NCBI GenBank assembly: GCA_964593555.1 | Contig: CAZQIC010000118.1 | Coordinates: 1-15,164, forward strand | Length of the DNA stretch: 15,164 bases | From: CAZQIC01 sp964593555 | Lineage (GTDB): Bacteria > Bacteroidota > Bacteroidia > JAFLBG01 | Direction of reading: 5' to 3' | Shown here: positions 14,524 through 15,164 of the stretch, one piece after another | Numbering within the stretch: the first letter of the stretch is position 1 | Layout of the letters: each line of letters opens with the position of its first letter | Notes under the pieces: generated by a model | What the model was told of the DNA's origin: nothing | What the model saw: the letters and a program-made list of their open reading frames with translations, nothing else | Database searches by the model: none | Translations under genes and position numbers: made by a program

Positions 14524-14801
14524 AAGGCTTATGTAAGCGTTGTAAAGTTATGATTTTTTAGGGTTTATTCGTCCGCTTTAGAACACGAATTCCAAAAACC
14601 CGGGTGCTTTTTCGCTCTTGCAGGTTATTCGACCCCAGCTGGGTCGTATGCCTATAAAAATGCTACAAATATGCGATCCTAGCCGGGGTCGAACATTATT
14701 CTATAATGATAGGTTTAGAAAAAAAATTGCCATCAATAGTTACGATCACATTAGATATTGCAATCTTCCAGATGAATTGGTACTACTTTTGACAACGTAG
14801 A
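14524..14801. other. Intergenic region with repeat; no gene
   Basis: This 278-bp stretch lies upstream of the Rpe-CBS gene and beyond the 3' end of the terminal minus-strand ORF. It should hold the promoter for the minus-strand Rpe-CBS gene. A TAACTTTA on the minus strand (about 14545-14552) loosely resembles the Bacteroidota -7 box TAnnTTTG, but no upstream TTTG partner is seen. Its most definite content is the paired-palindrome repeat at 14628-14693. The rest is AT-rich with no start-supported ORF. Confidence 0.5.
14628..14693. repeat. Paired palindromic (REP/BIME-like) element
   Basis: The left unit (14628-14646, TTCGACCCCAGCTGGGTCG) and right unit (14674-14693, CGATCCTAGCCGGGGTCGAA) are each near-palindromes and also pair with one another as inverted copies (about 17 of 20 positions). 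The match extends inward through GTATG/ATATGC. The spacer is AT-rich (CTATAAAAATGCTACAAAT). Two GC-rich palindromes in opposite orientation around a short spacer is the architecture of REP-doublet elements. No transposase is nearby. Confidence 0.7.
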
Positions 14802-15120
14802 TTAATAAACAAAGGAGTATATCAATTTATAAGAAGTTGTATAGTTAACCTGTTTTTCCAAAATATTCTTTTCAGTACTAATCCGGGTTTCAGAAACAAT
14901 GCGGTTTTGTCCATCAAACTTCCGGGATACTTTTTCAGATACCTCTAGTGAGTATGGCTTTTTACCAAATACCTTTTTTACAATATGAATTTCATTATCA
15001 TTCTTATATTCATATGTAGTTATATCTGATCGAACTGAAGCATAACCTCCCCCCTGGTAACTAGATTTATCAACATTCCTATCAACATGCCATTCTTTCA
15101 AAATCCTATTTAATAGAGTT
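14802..15120 (-). pseudogene. Start-less 3' remnant of a hypothetical beta-repeat protein
   Basis: A reading frame of about 100 residues ends at TAA (14802-14804) and contains no ATG. The only candidate starts are TTG (15099-15101) or the ATT before it, and the frame is closed upstream by TAA at 15120-15122. Beyond that stop the same frame is open to the window edge (including ATG at about 15144-15146). The product has no signal peptide and a lysine- and tyrosine-rich beta pattern. NRILKEW at its start echoes NRIVSET later (in DGQNRIVSET), as in YD-like or similar repeat proteins. This fits a truncated or nonsense-interrupted C-terminal part of a longer protein. A short real gene starting at TTG is the alternative. 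No family recognised. Confidence 0.4.
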
Positions 15121-15164
15121 TATACCGAATAAGATATTAAGAACATAAAGTTAGAAAAAAGTTT

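Noticed and set aside
14581..14620. ACCCGGGT with flanking A and T runs as a terminator
   Set aside because: The palindrome has no room for a loop and the arms do not extend far enough for a stable intrinsic terminator.
14618..14800. A 60-residue plus-strand open frame
   Set aside because: It needs a TTG start and most of its first half is the paired-palindrome repeat, so it is not a credible gene.
1..15164. CRISPR array, tRNA, rRNA, transposase or phage genes
   Set aside because: No regularly spaced direct repeats, no tRNA-like cloverleaf and no transposase or phage protein were recognised on either strand.

Overview
The window looks like a chromosomal segment of a member of the Bacteroidota, probably a Sphingobacteriales/Chitinophagales/Flavobacteriales-type bacterium. 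The grounds are AT-rich DNA with lysine- and isoleucine-rich proteins, genes with no clear Shine-Dalgarno sequence, a DUF5686/carboxypeptidase-regulatory-like outer-membrane protein, a RecQ with the long C-terminal tail usual in this phylum, and several intergenic palindromic repeats of the kind scattered through Bacteroidota genomes. Most of it is housekeeping DNA. I see no phage, transposase, CRISPR array, rRNA or tRNA.

Left block, minus strand (about 63-5368): transcription runs tatC, a carboxymuconolactone-decarboxylase-like (CMD) protein, a DUF5686 beta-barrel protein, lptB, tatD. The first three genes are separated by 10 and 0 bp, and lptB-tatD by 4 bp. A 114-bp gap with nested palindromes separates the DUF5686 gene from lptB. 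The block is about the cell envelope: Tat export, an outer-membrane barrel and the LPS-export ATPase.

Middle block, plus strand (5448-11584): it starts divergently from tatC. It holds a membrane-TPR protein resembling TMTC-type GT-C O-mannosyltransferases, then recQ, then a secreted 539-residue protein of unknown function. A strong, probably bidirectional, hairpin terminator closes it at 11606-11641.

Right block, minus strand (11656-14523): transcription runs a ribulose-phosphate 3-epimerase-like TIM barrel fused to a CBS pair, then a type I-beta DAHP synthase (aroF), then a KdsC-like HAD phosphatase with an N-terminal region resembling an XRE helix-turn-helix. Palindromic repeats sit in both gaps. 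The two fusions are the most unusual content of the window. The CBS pair resembles that of the arabinose-5-phosphate isomerase KdsD/KpsF, and no SIS-domain isomerase is present. As I recall, kpsF commonly lies between recQ and tatC in this phylum, the slot held here by the TMTC-like gene. A non-standard link between pentose phosphates and 3-deoxy-ulosonate (KDO-like) sugars is possible but unproven.

The right end (14524-15164) holds a paired-palindrome repeat and a start-less, probably decayed, ORF. No gene-free stretch exceeds 300 bases; the longest is 14524-14801.
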